Source: Glycine soja
Lineage: Eukaryota; Streptophyta; Magnoliopsida; Fabales; Fabaceae
Assembly (NCBI RefSeq): GCF_004193775.1
Contig: NC_041004.1
Location: forward strand, 2,866,718 to 2,930,717
DNA: 64,000 bases
Reading direction: 5' to 3'
This document shows, in pieces, positions 20,915 through 32,600 of this stretch. Below the pieces are notes generated by a model. The model did no database searches. It worked only from the letters and a program-made list of their open reading frames with translations, and was not told where the DNA came from. Within the stretch, counting starts at the first letter, position 1. Each line of letters starts with the position of its first letter. The position numbers and the translations under genes were made by a program.

Positions 20915-21341
20915 GTATGTATAAACTACTTTAGTAAAAAAACGTAACTTAATCGAATTAATTTCGAACTGTTTTAAAATGGTATGATTTTATATTCAAA
21001 TAGTTAAATTGATTTAGAAACAGGTTCAAAATCGAACTAATTTTAAAAAATTGGTTCTGAATTGAACTAATTTTTAACACATTTTAAGTTGGTTCAAGAG
21101 TCGAATCAGTTTCAAACTAGTTTTTGAATTATATTTTTCAAATAAAAAATAATATTAAAATGAAAATCAATTCGATTAATCGAACTAATTTTATAGAAAC
21201 AATTTGATTAATATAGCTTGTTTTATAAGATAATACACTTATTTTTTCTTGAACAAGTTGAAATAAAAATCAATTCGATTTAGGTTCGATTACAATCCGA
21301 TTCAATCAGAACCGGTTTTTTTTGAAGTTAAAGGTTCTTAC
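20915..21341. repeat. GGTTC/GAACT-rich interspersed repeat, copy 2
   Basis: As 12931-13310, with a longer right end (TTACAATCCGATTCAATCAG, AACCGG). Confidence 0.65.
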
Positions 21342-21401
21342 TGATTTTAGTGTGTCGAAGTAGGCTTTCAAGGAATTTTATTGAGATCAAACGAGCTTGT
21401 G
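21342..21401 (-). pseudogene. antisense DUF1442 exon 1 remnant, copy 2
   Basis: As 13311-13369, but the splice donor GTAAGAACC is intact here (rightmost G at 21341). The start codon is lost and there are in-frame stops. Confidence 0.7.
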
Positions 21402-21959
21402 GCTTGTGACTCTTTTTCTTTCTCTGTTTTTTGTGTAGGTCTTAATTTGGATATATATCGTGAAAGGGTGAATAATTAATCAAGGGAGCAATATATAACG
21501 GTGCACTTTGACGTATTACGGGGTAGAGTACTAGACTTAGTTATAAAATGGAGCAATATATAACATGGAGATCCTGGAGAATTTTCTTTTCGTTTTTTGT
21601 TTTTGACAAAGATTGCAAGCACGCATAGTTCAATATTCTTATTTTCCATGGTTAGGCAAAAGAACGTTGTGGACGTGGATTCATGCATATCTGGCTCCAG
21701 CAGGTACACATGATAACACTTTTCTAATTAAATTGTGTGGGAAAAAAAAAACCAACGTGTGTTACACTAATTATCCATCATTAGTTATATGCTAAGATCA
21801 AGAATCTTTCTTTCATGGATCAAGAATCTTTATAATTAAAATGTTTCTTTCTTTCAAAATTTATCAATTAATTTAGAGAAAAAAACTGTACTAGTAGGAA
21901 ATGGACCTCTGGGTTGAATTTCGATATGATTAATTTGGGTTCGTTTGTTATGCATGTAG
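21402..21959. other. linker before fragment B2
   Basis: DUF1442 5' UTR-like text up to about 21560, then the TTCAATATTCTTATTTTCC segment shared with copies 1 and 3. No supported gene. Confidence 0.45.
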
Positions 21960-22308
21960 CATGAGAAATTTAGGAATGAGGGACAGAAGAATTTCCTCAC
22001 GGCTGAATGGTGTGAAAGGAAAAGTTCATAATCGATTCATGGTTCTTGGGTGCAAATCGCAACACGGTTACAAGGTACGTATCACGGCCTCGATCATTGT
22101 GTTCATGGATTTTATGGTGATGAATTGCTAGGGTTCTGAGGGTGGCCAAGGTGAGTCCAAGAGGGTTAGTCTTGGCATGCAAGGCAGAGAAACTATTCTT
22201 GAGAGGGGTGTGCGTGAGGTGAAGCAAGAAACATTAACTGATTCTGAGGGTCCTAGCCGTTGAATCAATAACATAGATCAAGAATTAGAAGAAGATCACT
22301 TTTTCTAG
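21960..22308 (+). pseudogene. DUF1442 exon 2 fragment B, copy 2
   Basis: As 13945-14294; near-identical, with the same internal deletion and the same PSR-stop change, so the damage predates the duplication. Confidence 0.8.
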
Positions 22309-22595
22309 AGGGATTCATTTTGATTAGACTATTGACCCCAATAAGAAAAATTAAAAGAAGAGAGACAAAATAATTGATGTGATAAATATATGATTTGACA
22401 AAAATTGAAGAGGGATAGAGAGAAAAATGGAATAAAAGTGAGATAGATGAAAAGACAGAGTTTTACCATGTTTCTGGAGGGATTTGGCAAGGATGACATG
22501 ATGCTTGAAAACTAAGTCCAAAGAATTGTCCAGGGTTTTTGAAGTCATAAGAACCCTAGGCTGTGTCTTTTTTTCTATTTTTAGTTGATCTTTTT
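22309..22595. repeat. array block with conserved minus-strand ORF, copy 2
   Basis: As 14295-14580. At about 22595 it passes directly into the copied DUF1442 upstream region, unlike copy 1. Confidence 0.45.
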
Positions 22596-22974
22596 TAGTT
22601 TATATATAAGCGGTTTGAGAGGCATTGACTTTAATTTGTCTCACTCAATTTGCACGTATTTTTTTATCCTTGAAAATAATTAATTTACATCTAACTTATG
22701 TTTTATTACAGATTTGTTAGTTGTTGTCCAGAGTATCTTCAGTGGCCAGAGACTATCCTATAACTGATTTCTTTTCATAATTTTTTCGTTGTTTTTATTC
22801 TTGCCTATGTTATAAGAATTGTTATTAAAAAATGTACCTAAGAGTATTATTACACTAATTGATGAAATTAACTGGAGATGATTAATTCAATATCCTTCTC
22901 TGTCTTCACTTCTTCTTCTTATTTCATTTTATACCATATAGTACTTATGCATATTGTGCAGACATCACATCCTA
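22596..22974 (-). promoter_or_regulatory. copy of the DUF1442 upstream region, 2
   Basis: TTTATATATAAGCGG, GAGGCATTGACTTTAATTTG, CAATTTGCACGT and TATGCATATTGTGCAGAC match the region beside the intact gene. Confidence 0.6.
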
Positions 22975-23434
22975 TTAAAAATATATTTCTGTGTAAAACA
23001 AAAATTTAAGAAGACATAGTTGAAGCATCATATTCAAATTCGTGAAGTAAGTAGAGAGAAAACAAGGTTCTGAAAACAAAAATATGTTGTTATGCTTTTC
23101 CTCTGTTCTCTGATAACTGAAAGTTTTGTGCTTCCTTGCCTTCAATTGGTTTTGCTTTTCAGCTTGGTATACTAACAGTATAAAAAAAACGTATGGCATG
23201 TTTTGTGGGAGAAAACTCATTTTTCACATAACCATATGCCTTGGTGTTTGGAACACTTTGTTTTTGGTTATAAAAGTTTTGCTTTTTAATAGGCTTGCTT
23301 GAAAAAAATTCCATCTGAGTATGTGTTCTCCTTCTTGGTTTCAATGAACAAGAGGTGGCAGCTGAGGCCACAACATTCTGGTACGTATCAATTTTAAAGT
23401 ACATCCCTTGATTCTCTTCACATGTTTTCTTCAA
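22975..23434 (-). pseudogene. unrecognised ORF block, copy 2 (frameshifted)
   Basis: Homologous to 16606-17058. An insertion near 23180 (TATAAAAAAA) splits the frame into 23159-23434 and 22975-23220. Family unknown. Confidence 0.35.
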
Positions 23435-23784
23435 TCATGGTATTAATTTAATTCCCATCTTTGCATTCTACTGCTAATGAGGCACCTGAACATGACAGAA
23501 CAACCTGTGAGCAGCATCAGAAAGTGCTCAACTTTTGCACAATCATCTGTTAATGTGATTGCTATTAATTATTTATATGGCTATGTTAGATAAATAATTG
23601 GATTATGAAAAATATATGTTAATAACAATCTTATCATGGATAAAGATATCTAAATAAAATCTAAATATCTAATAATTGCTCCCTCAATAACCCTCACATG
23701 ATATCCATATCGCAACCTGATGATAACTAGAGCCACAGATCGAGAGAAAGAGGACACATACACCATCAAGAAACAACTTTGAAA
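23435..23784. other. array linker
   Basis: Shared with 17101-17220 and 14690-14780 (CTCCCTCAATAACCCTCACA, GAGAGAAAGAGGACACATAC). No gene. Confidence 0.4.
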
Positions 23785-24266
23785 AGCCTACATGGACACC
23801 GTCAAAAGTCAAATCAGTAAGAACATTTAACTTCTCAAGGAACCATCTTTCTTTTCTTCTTTGTATGGTTCTTGATGTTAATTAGGGTGTTTAATTACTG
23901 ATATGACGTTGTACATGTAAGCTTTTAAAGCTGTACGTGTACATTAAGCCCAAAGAAACAATTGGTATACATTTTAATTAATAATTTTTATGGTGTTACT
24001 TTTTCTTTCTCTTTTGTTCTATTGTTTACTATTGTTTCACTTGATTAATTTTTGTCTAAAGTGAGATGCACGTGTGTATAATCTCCCAGATGATAGATGG
24101 AGGTGTTGACGCCAAAAGGGTGGTGGCAGCAGAGGAGGTGGAGACAGCGGTGTCGCGGCTTCATTACTAATCAATGTTCTTGTTTCTTGTAGGAAGGGTT
24201 TGAACTTTGGATATTGCTTACACAGAGAAAAGGAGTGGTGCAGCAGATCAAGAATCAGGTAAATGA
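23785..24266 (+). pseudogene. DUF1442 fragment C, copy 2
   Basis: As 14790-15248: exon 1 remnant ending at 23816, intron, acceptor CCCAG at 24089, then the MGV..VV and AVSRL segment joined to the GKG..DIAY segment. Confidence 0.7.
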
Positions 24267-24597
24267 CTTGAATCTAACTTTAATTATTAATGATAATGAG
24301 TTAAAGATTATGAATTTCTTAACCAAGTCTAGGACTATCTTAGCTTTTTATACGGTATTCTCAAGCTATATTTGTTTGTTTTTATATATGACCATGGGGA
24401 GACTTAGAAGTGTGAAATGCTTACGAAGGGAGAAGAGCCTGTTGAATTGAGGAGATCACGTAAACTTTTCTCAGGTATACACTACATACATTGTAAGTTT
24501 TTAACTTCCCAAGGACATTTAGTAAGGGTGGAAAAATTTAAGTGTGTATAATCCCAGGTGAGAAAAAATTTACATTGTTCGTGTTACATACTCTAGG
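24267..24597. other. array linker up to the SEC6 junction
   Basis: Matches 36272-36600. The match ends at CATACTCTA; the next base begins SEC6 intron sequence, giving a sharp breakpoint near 24597. Confidence 0.5.
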
Positions 24598-25050
24598 AAA
24601 ATAAAGGCAAACTGGACAGAACTTGGAAGTTGGAAAGTAATTTTTTTAGTGCAACAATGTATTCAAGTTTCATCATTATTGGGAGGATATCACTAGAAAT
24701 CCATGAATTGCTCCTCATAGCGCAATGTGTAGTGCTTACTCCTTATATCGGTAGCTTTGTATCCTAGGTTATACTATGTATTTTTGCAGGTGATGATTGA
24801 TTTTCAAGCAGCTGAAAAGAAGAGACTAGAAGAACCAGCTTCTGAAATTGGTCTGGAACCTTTATGTGCTATGGTTAGTGTAATTTTTCTGTAAGTGTTG
24901 CGTTATTGTTTCAACATAGGATTGTTTTCTGTTGACATGAGATTCATGTAACATCGTATTTAGATTAACAACAATTTGCGCTGCTATGACCTTGCAATGG
25001 AGCTAAGTAATAGCACCATAGAAGCCCTTCCACAGAACTACGCTGAGCAG

Positions 25051-26623
25051 GTTTGTTGTTTTTCCTAATTTCATTAACTTGATAACTGTTGCAATGTTGA
25101 CATAGTCTTTTGGAACGGAAGTTCTTTATTTATTTTTTTGTTTGGAAACATCGGGTATATGATGCATGTTGTGAATGATGAGAAAACCTGTGCTCTATTT
25201 TCTTATCAGTCTGTCCCTCAAAGAAAAAAACACATTTTTAACAAAATTATTGAACAAAAATATGACTTACTTCTCAAGAGTTGGCTCTCAAGTTTAGTAT
25301 TCTCTGTTTTGTGTCCATGCTCCCTTGGATGCACTTGGATGATGTGGTAGTGACTCCCAAATGTTGGCAGCCTCCCTCTCTTGCAGCCATCCAAATCATT
25401 ATTATCCCAAATAGTTTTGGGTCCTTTTGAAACCATTTGAATAATTGATATATCAAAATAGTATAAACGAGAGATTTTTATTGATGAAAGAAAGGATGAT
25501 GAGCCTAAGCTCTATAGCCGCCCCACCATTCAGCCATGGCAACTCTATAGCAGACATTTGCCAACACTACTAATAGCTGCCTAATTCAAAATATAAGTAA
25601 TGGCTTCATCAACATATAATAATTGTGCAGTCATGTATCTGAAGAATCCAAAGACATTAGAGAACATGATTCCAAAACCATGGAATTACTAATGCTAGTT
25701 CTCCTTAATATTTGTGTCTTGAATGCAGTAGTTTTTCTTAGGATTTGGAGATAAGTAGAATCTAGTAAGATCATGGAAGATTATAATTCACTAGTTTTTC
25801 AAAACTCAAAGTTCCAAGAAATGTTAGGGTCCTGAATGTTGTAAAAAATAATTATGGGTCAACTATTTAGAGAAGAAAGATGATAGAGATAAGGAAAGGA
25901 CTTTGAGAAAGGAGTGTTCCCCATGCTAATCTCCTCTTAACAATCTAAACTTAACCAAATTGAAAGACACTATGGGTAATGGCGTAAATGAAGCGGATCA
26001 CTTAGAAATAAAGTTTTAGGGACTTACATGAGTACAGTAAACTTTGGGTTGAATTCCTACAACATTGTAAAAAATATGTAATCTCAATTACCTAGTTCCA
26101 TAAAGTTGCCTCAAATGAAAAGCGAATCAGTCATTTAGCTGCCAAAACTATGCTTATGGATCCTGAATTTTTGTAGACTCAAGCCTCCTAGCTAACAAAA
26201 TTCTCTCTTCCCTGCATGCACACACCAGACTAAAGCAAGTTTTTCAGAAGACAAACAGGTCTGAGTGTTAGAGTATTCTGACCACCCTGAGTGAAAGGCA
26301 TCCTTCAACTTGAGGTCTTTCAGTATGTCATAAACTACTAACTCCAACAAGAAAAGTCAGGCCATTGCAATATTTTGACTATCAATTGCCGATGCATATT
26401 CATCCACATTCAAAACAAGCCAAACTGCTATTGCAATATATAACCACTGATCGATGATCAAAAGCCAATTCATTTGCTTAATTATTTAAGTGCACCATTA
26501 TGCTGCAGTTACTCCTTCCAGCATTGATCTATGTGCTGACTTTGGGGCCTGGTATTGGAAATTATGATTAATTAGCCAATCATTTTCTTGACTTTATGTA
26601 TTTGTGTTTTTGTTTCACTACAG
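25051..26623. other. long intron of the SEC6 fragment
   Basis: 1,573 bp between two SEC6 exons. From about 25300 the composition changes and unrelated text (CTCTCTTGCAGCCATCCAAA, TAGTTTTGGGTCC) appears, suggesting an inserted repeat, but no ends were identified. Confidence 0.4.
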
Positions 26624-26898
26624 GTTAATTTTGAAGATACCTGTAAGGGATTTCTTGAGGTAGCTAAGGTATGAAAGAGTGTAGAATGTTTTATTCAATA
26701 CTTTTCTGGTGTGTGTGTGTGTGTGTGTGTGTTGTTTTTCTACTGCAATTGTTCAGCACAATATATGATGCTTTTAACCGACATTCATCTTCTCCAACTT
26801 CTACAAGCATTTCTTCTTGATGGAATTTTCTGAAATTATCTTTATAACATATTTGTATGTATCAGTTTCCTCACAGTTTTTGCTTTAATGATCTCAAG

Positions 26899-27250
26899 TA
26901 TTGGGAAAAATCCAAGTCCTATATTGGCTACAGATAGTGTCAAGATAGAATATGTAAGTGGAGAACAATTCTCATCTTATGAGCTAGCTTTCGGACTTGA
27001 GTTAGGCCCAAATCCACATCCACATTTTAAGATGGTATCAAAGTCTATCCTAGATTCATCCAAAGGGCCATCTACCATGCTATCCATGCACCAAGCCCAA
27101 AAGTGTTGGGCGTGAGGGGGGGTGTTGGGAAAAACCCAAGTCCCACATTGGTTAGAGATAGTGCCAAGATACAATATATAAGTGGAGAGCAACCCTCATC
27201 CTATGAGCTAACTTTTGGGGTTGAATTAGGTACAAACCCACATTCTAAGA
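26899..27250 (+). mobile_element. TRIM retrotransposon in a SEC6 intron
   Basis: Two direct repeats of about 130 bp (26899-27032 and 27123-27250) share TTGGGAAAAA(T/C)CCAAGTCC, ATATAAGTGGAGA-like text, TATGAGCTA and CACATT(T/C)TAAGA. Directly after the first is TGGTATCA, a primer-binding site for initiator methionine tRNA; before the second is the purine tract GCGTGAGGGGGG. The 90-bp interior encodes nothing. A perfect 5-bp target duplication TCAAG flanks it (26894-26898 and 27251-27255). These are all the hallmarks of a terminal-repeat retrotransposon in miniature. Confidence 0.92.
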
Positions 27251-28400
27251 TCAAGTGTTTGCATGTGATACAAATCATGAGATCACATAATTACAGATGG
27301 AAACCTGTTAAATACAAATTGATTATGGATGGACTTGTCTAGCTGTTTAGAAATGATCAAGAGTTGTATGACAGATATGGCTTCTTCTGTATATATGCCA
27401 TAATCTTTTCCTCCTGGATTTTGTTTAAATATTTGTAGTATCTTGTAATTACACACTTTGTGAATAAACTTGTAAATCACTGTATGCCAAGTATTGTGTA
27501 AAATGTTGTGAAGCCTGATCTAATCCCAAATCAAGTTATGTGGCAAAGAAACCTCATAGGAGAGTGTCTCCAACCAAATGTACCAAATTGTAGCATACAT
27601 TGCAATGAGCCTAAAAAAGGACTAAACTGCAGATAAATAATTTATTGTTTTTTAATTTAATTTCTTCTCCTAGAGAATTTAAAATAACATCTATTACTTT
27701 GGTATGTTCAATGAAATCACCATTTTGATGAATATCTCTTGCTTTGGAAGAGATTTGACTTCTGATACATTGAATTTTCTTCTTGGTGATAGGAAGCTGT
27801 GCATCAAACTGTCAGTGTGATATTTGAAGATCCTGGTGTCCAGGAGTTACTGTTGAAGCTATATCAGAAAGGTAAAATAATTTTTACCATCAACCTAGCT
27901 GGTTCTGTGTGGCTTTATGCTTATAACTATTTTGGTCAGATTTGTAGAGGGATGAGTTTGTCTCTTGGCAGTATTCCTGATTTTTGAACTCTAAACTTTT
28001 CTGCAATAAATTCATCTACTTACATAGGAAATGCATATTGTCTTTAACTTCAAGATATAATAGTCTGCACTCTACTGTTAGGTGTTTAAAGCTTGTGGGA
28101 TTCATAATACCAGTTTACAGTTCTTGTACTTGATACTTTCTGCTAAGCAATTGCTTTTTTGGGTTAATGTGTACTACTGTATCCAGCATTATCCTGTACA
28201 ATAGCTAAACTTCATTGTATTAACAAGAAATTTACTACGTTTCCTTTATATCTATTCAAATGAATGCTTTTGTGCCTTATTTAATTCGAAAGTTGAGTTT
28301 TCCTTTTCTTTGTATTTATCAGAATGGAGTGAGGGGCAGGTTACTGAGTACTTGATTGCAACATTTGGTGACTATTTTGGTGATGTAAAAATGTGAGTAT

Positions 28401-29111
28401 ATTTTCTTGTCTCAGTAATTTGACATTGTTTATTTTTCCATATGTGCTATCCCATATTTCTTCTGCCAGCTTTCTCTGTTTTTTTTTTTGTTTGTTTGCT
28501 ACTGAGGGTGTATTTTAAGGTTTAACAGGGTTGTCTAACTCATTGATCCTGCCTTGAATTGGACAACGGAGATAGAAGTGTAAAAACACTAGATCATAAC
28601 ATGAGATGGAAAATCCCTACCACTACCACACACACTCACACAAGTGAGGGTGTATATTTTATATGAGAAAGAGAGTAATATAAGCAAGTATCAAGTGTAC
28701 ACCATTTGATTTACATGAATGATTGAGATTAAAACAAAGTCATGTAACTATTTCAAGTGATAATGTAGTCTTTAAGTAAATTTTAATCTTGATTATCCAA
28801 ATATGGTTATGTTCCAGCTTTGTTATTCTCAATTAGAATTAAAAAAGGCCTTCTTGTTGTAGACATCCCTAATGTGTGTGTGTGTGTAACACATAAGAAA
28901 AAATAGCAATAAAATTACAATCACAACTAACATTTAAATATATTCTATTTCAAAGTGCATGATAGATGTGAATTTGTATGTTTGTAGACAAGCCTTGTAC
29001 CAAAACAAAGGCTTCTGAATTTTAACCAACCAAAGACAAGCCTTAAACTAAATTCTCCAATCTGGTGGATCTTTGTTTCATTTTCTAGATTATTTATGGT
29101 TGGTGATACTT
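28401..29111. other. unassigned DNA after the SEC6 fragment
   Basis: SEC6 intron sequence probably continues for an unknown distance. GT run at 28874-28888. No gene. The left part of a foldback arm should lie here but has been lost. Confidence 0.4.
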
Positions 29112-29205
29112 GATATGACATAAAAATGTGAAAGTAAAAAGTATTGAAAGAGGACGTGTTTTCCAAAGCACAAAATTGAATTGTACTTGATTTATAAATA
29201 GGACT
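29112..29205 (-). pseudogene. invertase foldback remnant (foldback 5)
   Basis: Only the outer end of the right arm remains (TTGATATGACATAAAAATG...AGCACAAAATTG); invertase coding sequence is gone. It keeps the same position before the S block as in units 1 and 2. Confidence 0.65.
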
Positions 29206-29979
29206 AAAACAATAATGTTTTCCTATTACTAATTCCTCATTACATTATCTATAAGCAAACAATAAATGAATGCAACATTCAGGAATCTGATCATAATTAA
29301 CTTTCTCACCAAAACTATCTTAACTAGAATTTGTGCTAATTAACCATGAAAATATAACCAAGGATTAAAGGCTCATAGCTTCTCAGAGTATGCAATACAG
29401 TTATTCAAAATTAAAAAAAAATGTAACACCAAATATTTAAAGAAAATGTTTATTTTAAAGTCATAAGAACGCTAGGCGTGTGTTTAATTGGTCTAATCAT
29501 ACTTGACATGTCATTTCAGATGATTTTTTAATTTTTTTTATTATCTGAATAAGTTTATTTAACGGTTCAATAAACAAGTTTTTTTGTTAAATAACTTCTA
29601 GTTTAATATTCTCTCTTTTTTTTGTTACCTAAAATTCAATACTCTTATTTTCCTTGGTTAGGCAAATGAACGCCGTGTACATGGATTCATGCATATCTAG
29701 GTCGAGCAGGGACACATTTGATAAAACTTTTCTAATTAAATTGTGTGGAAAAAAAACGTGTTACACTAATTATGCATCATTACATATTTGCTAACATCAA
29801 GAATCTTTCTTTCATAGATCAAGAATCTTTTGTATGTAAAATATGTTCCAAGATTATATGAATGCTTCTTTCTTTAAAAATTTATCAATTAACTCAGAGA
29901 AAAAATTGTACCAGTAGCAAATGGATCTCTAGTTTGAATTTCCATATGATTAATTTGGGTTTGTTTGCTATGCATGAAG
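29206..29979. repeat. S block, copy 3
   Basis: As 11851-12621 (CATAGCTTCTCAGAGTATGC, then GGATTCATGCATATCTAGG). Confidence 0.55.
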
Positions 29980-30117
29980 TATGAGAAATTTAAAGAATGA
30001 GGAGCACAAGAATTTCCTGACAGCTGCATGGTGCGGAACAGTGGAAGGAAAACTTGTTAGTCGATTCATATGCTCGTTGGGTGTAACTCACAACACAGTT
30101 ACAAGGTCCGTGTAGGG
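29980..30117 (+). pseudogene. DUF1442 exon 2 fragment A, copy 3
   Basis: As copies 1 and 2, but at the MITE site it reads GTGCGGAACAGTGGAAGG: a partly duplicated target with two extra bases, the pattern left by excision of a cut-and-paste element. Confidence 0.75.
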
Positions 30118-30540
30118 GTATGTATAAATTACTTCGTTAAAAAAACCTGAACTGTAACTTAACCGAAAGGATTTCAAATTGTTTTAACATTTTTTATTTT
30201 ATATTCTAATAGTCAAATTAATTTAGAAACCGGTTCAAAATCGAACTGATTTTAAAAAAATGGTTCTGAACTGAACTAATTTTTAATCCATTTTAAGCTA
30301 GTTTAAGAGCCGAATCAGTTTCGACCTAGTTTTTGAATTATTTTTTGCAAATAAAAAATATTTAAATGAAAACCAATTCAATCAACCCAACTGGTTTTAT
30401 AGAAAATTTAATCAACAGAATTGGTTTTATAAGATAATACAATTATTTTTTCAAAAAAAAATTAATTTGATTTAGGTTCGATTACAATCCAATTCACGCG
30501 GAACTGATTTTTTTTTTTTTTTAAGTTAAAGGTTCTTACT
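30118..30540. repeat. GGTTC/GAACT-rich interspersed repeat, copy 3
   Basis: As 12931-13310, more diverged. Confidence 0.6.
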
Positions 30541-30603
30541 GATTTATTTAAGTGTGTCAATGTAGGCTTTCAAGGAATTTTATTGAGATCAAACGAGCTT
30601 GTG
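30541..30603 (-). pseudogene. antisense DUF1442 exon 1 remnant, copy 3
   Basis: As 21342-21401, with a 4-bp insertion (TTTATTTAAG) near the 3' end of the exon. The donor GTAAGAACC is intact. Confidence 0.65.
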
Positions 30604-31135
30604 GTTTGTGACTCTGTTTCTTTCTCTGTTTTTTGGGTAGGTCTTAATTTGGATATATATCGTGAAAGGGTGAATAATTAATCAAGGGAGCAATATATAA
30701 CGGTGCACTTTCCGATGGAAGAGCCTGGGGAATTTTCTTCTCGTTTTTTTTTTTTGACAAGGATTGCAAGCAGCATAGTTCAATATTCTTATTTTCCATG
30801 GTTAGGCAAAAGAACTTCGGGGATGTGGATTCATGTATATCTGGCTCCAGCAGGTACACATGATAAAACTTTTCTAATTCAATTGTGTGGGAAGAAAAAG
30901 AACCTAACGTGTGTGTTACACTAATTATCCATCATTAGTTATATGCTAAGATCAAGAATCTTTCTTTCATGGATCAAGAATCTTTCTTTCATGGATCAAG
31001 AATCTTTATAATTAAAATGCTTCTTTCTTTCAAAATTTATCAATTCATTTAGAGAAAAAAACTGTACTGGTAGGAAATGGATCTCTGGGTTGAATTTCGA
31101 TATGATTAATTTGGGTTCGTTTGTTATGCATGCAG
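30604..31135. other. linker before fragment B3
   Basis: As 21402-21959. A 24-bp phrase GATCAAGAATCTTTCTTTCATG occurs three times in tandem at about 30950-31010 (once or twice in the other copies). Confidence 0.45.
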
Positions 31136-31485
31136 CATGAGAAATTTAAGGACTGAGGGACAGAAGAATTTCCTCACGGCTGAATGGTGTGAAAAGAAAA
31201 GTTCATAATCGATTCATGGTCCTTGGGTGCAAATCGCAACACGGTTACAAGGTACGTATCACGGCCTCGATCTTTGTGTTCATGGATTTTATGGTGATGA
31301 ATTGCTAGGGTTCTGAGGGTGGCCAAGGTGAGTCCAAGAGGGTTAGTCTTGGCATGCAAGGCAGAGAAACTATTCTTGAGAGGGGTGTGCGTGAGGTGAA
31401 GCAAGAAACATTAACTGATTCTGAGGGTCCTAGCCGTTGAATCAATAACATAGATCAAGAATTAGAAGAAGATCACTTTTTCTAG
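31136..31485 (+). pseudogene. DUF1442 exon 2 fragment B, copy 3
   Basis: As 13945-14294, near-identical, with the same internal deletion and stops. Confidence 0.8.
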
Positions 31486-31770
31486 AGGGATTCATTTTGA
31501 TTAGACTATTGACCCCAATGAGAAAAATTAAAAGAAGAGAGACAAAATAATTGATGTGATAAATATATGATTTGACAAAAATTGAAGAGGGATAGAGAGA
31601 AAAATGGAATAAAAGTGAGATAGATGAAAAGACAGAGTTTTACCATGTTTCTGGAGGGACTTGGCAAGGATGACATGATGCTTGAAAACTAAGTCCAAAG
31701 AATTGTCCAGGGTTTTTGAAGTCATAATAGGCTGTGTCTTTTTTTCTATTTTTAGTTGATCTTTTCTTAT
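31486..31770. repeat. array block with conserved minus-strand ORF, copy 3
   Basis: As 14295-14580; a 10-bp deletion removes GAACCCTAG-like text at 31727. Confidence 0.45.
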
Positions 31771-32110
31771 ATTGTGTTCTAATGAATGATTATGGATATA
31801 TATAAGCGCTTTGAGAGGCATTGACTTTAATTTGGCTCACTCAATTTGGACGTATTTTTTTATCCTTGAAAATAATTAATTTACATCTAACTTATGTTTT
31901 ATTACTGATTTGTTAGTTGTTGTCCAGAGTATCTTCAGTGGCCAGAGACTATCCTATAACTGATTTCTTTTCATAATTTTTTCGTTGTTTTTATTCTTGC
32001 CTATGTTATAAGAATTGTTATTAAAAAATGTACCTAAGAGTATTATTACACTAATTGATGAAATTAACTGGAGATGATTAATTCAATTCCATATAGTACC
32101 TATGCATATT
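31771..32110 (-). promoter_or_regulatory. copy of the DUF1442 upstream region, 3
   Basis: GGATATATATAAGCGC, GAGGCATTGACTTTAATTTG and TATGCATATTGTACAGAC as beside the intact gene; shorter at its right end. Confidence 0.6.
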
Positions 32111-32600
32111 GTACAGACATCACAGCCTATTAAAAATATATTCCTGTGTAAAACAAAAATTTAAGAAACCATGGTTGAAGCATCATATTCAAATTCGTGA
32201 AGTAAGTAGATTGGAAACAAGGTTCTGAAAACAAAAATATGTTGTTATGCTTTTTCCCTGTTCTCTGATCACTGAAATTTTTTGTGCTTCCTTGCCTTCA
32301 ATTGGTTTTGCTTTTCAGTTTGGTATACTAACACTAACACGTATGGCATGTTTTGTGGGAGAAAACTCATTTTTCACATGACCATATGCCTTGGTGTTTG
32401 GAACACTTTGTTTTTGGTTATAAAAGTTTTGCTTTTTAATAGGCTTGCTTGAAAAAAATTCCAGCTGATAATGTGTTCTCCATCTTGGTTTCAATGAACA
32501 AGAGGTGGCCCTGAGGCCACAACATTCGGGTACGTATCAATCTTTAAAGTACATCCCTTGATTCTCTTCACATGTTTTCTTCATTTCTTTCTTCAATCAT
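32111..32600 (-). pseudogene. unrecognised ORF block, copy 3 (broken)
   Basis: Homologous to 16606-17058 with several substitutions and small indels; no long open frame survives. Confidence 0.35.

Larger units (their letters stand above)
24598..28400 (+). pseudogene. SEC6: partial SEC6 (exocyst complex component), five internal exons
   Basis: Five consecutive exons with intact AG/GT borders and no stops: 24790-24873 (VMIDFQAAEKKRLEE...EPLCAM), 24964-25050 (INNNLRCYDLAMEL...PQNYAEQ), 26624-26668 (VNFEDTCKGFLEVAK), 27793-27871 (EAVHQTVSVIFEDPGVQELL), 28323-28392 (EWSEGQVTEYL...DYFGDVK). Phases match across every junction, giving about 123 residues of the C-terminal half of plant SEC6 (about 750 residues), a subunit of the complex that tethers secretory vesicles to the plasma membrane. 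Upstream and downstream exons are missing; the segment starts and stops inside introns. The third intron contains a TRIM, and the second is unusually long. A recent genomic capture, not a processed copy. It could be spliced into a transcript from neighbouring array DNA, but no promoter of its own is visible. Confidence 0.85.

Noticed and set aside
24214..24450. 78-residue plus-strand ORF (also at 36219)
   Set aside because: Starts inside DUF1442 fragment C and runs through array linker; its similarity is explained by duplication.
24598..28400. Helitron origin for the SEC6 capture
   Set aside because: I could not find a convincing TC start, CTRR end or terminal hairpin, so the mechanism is left open.
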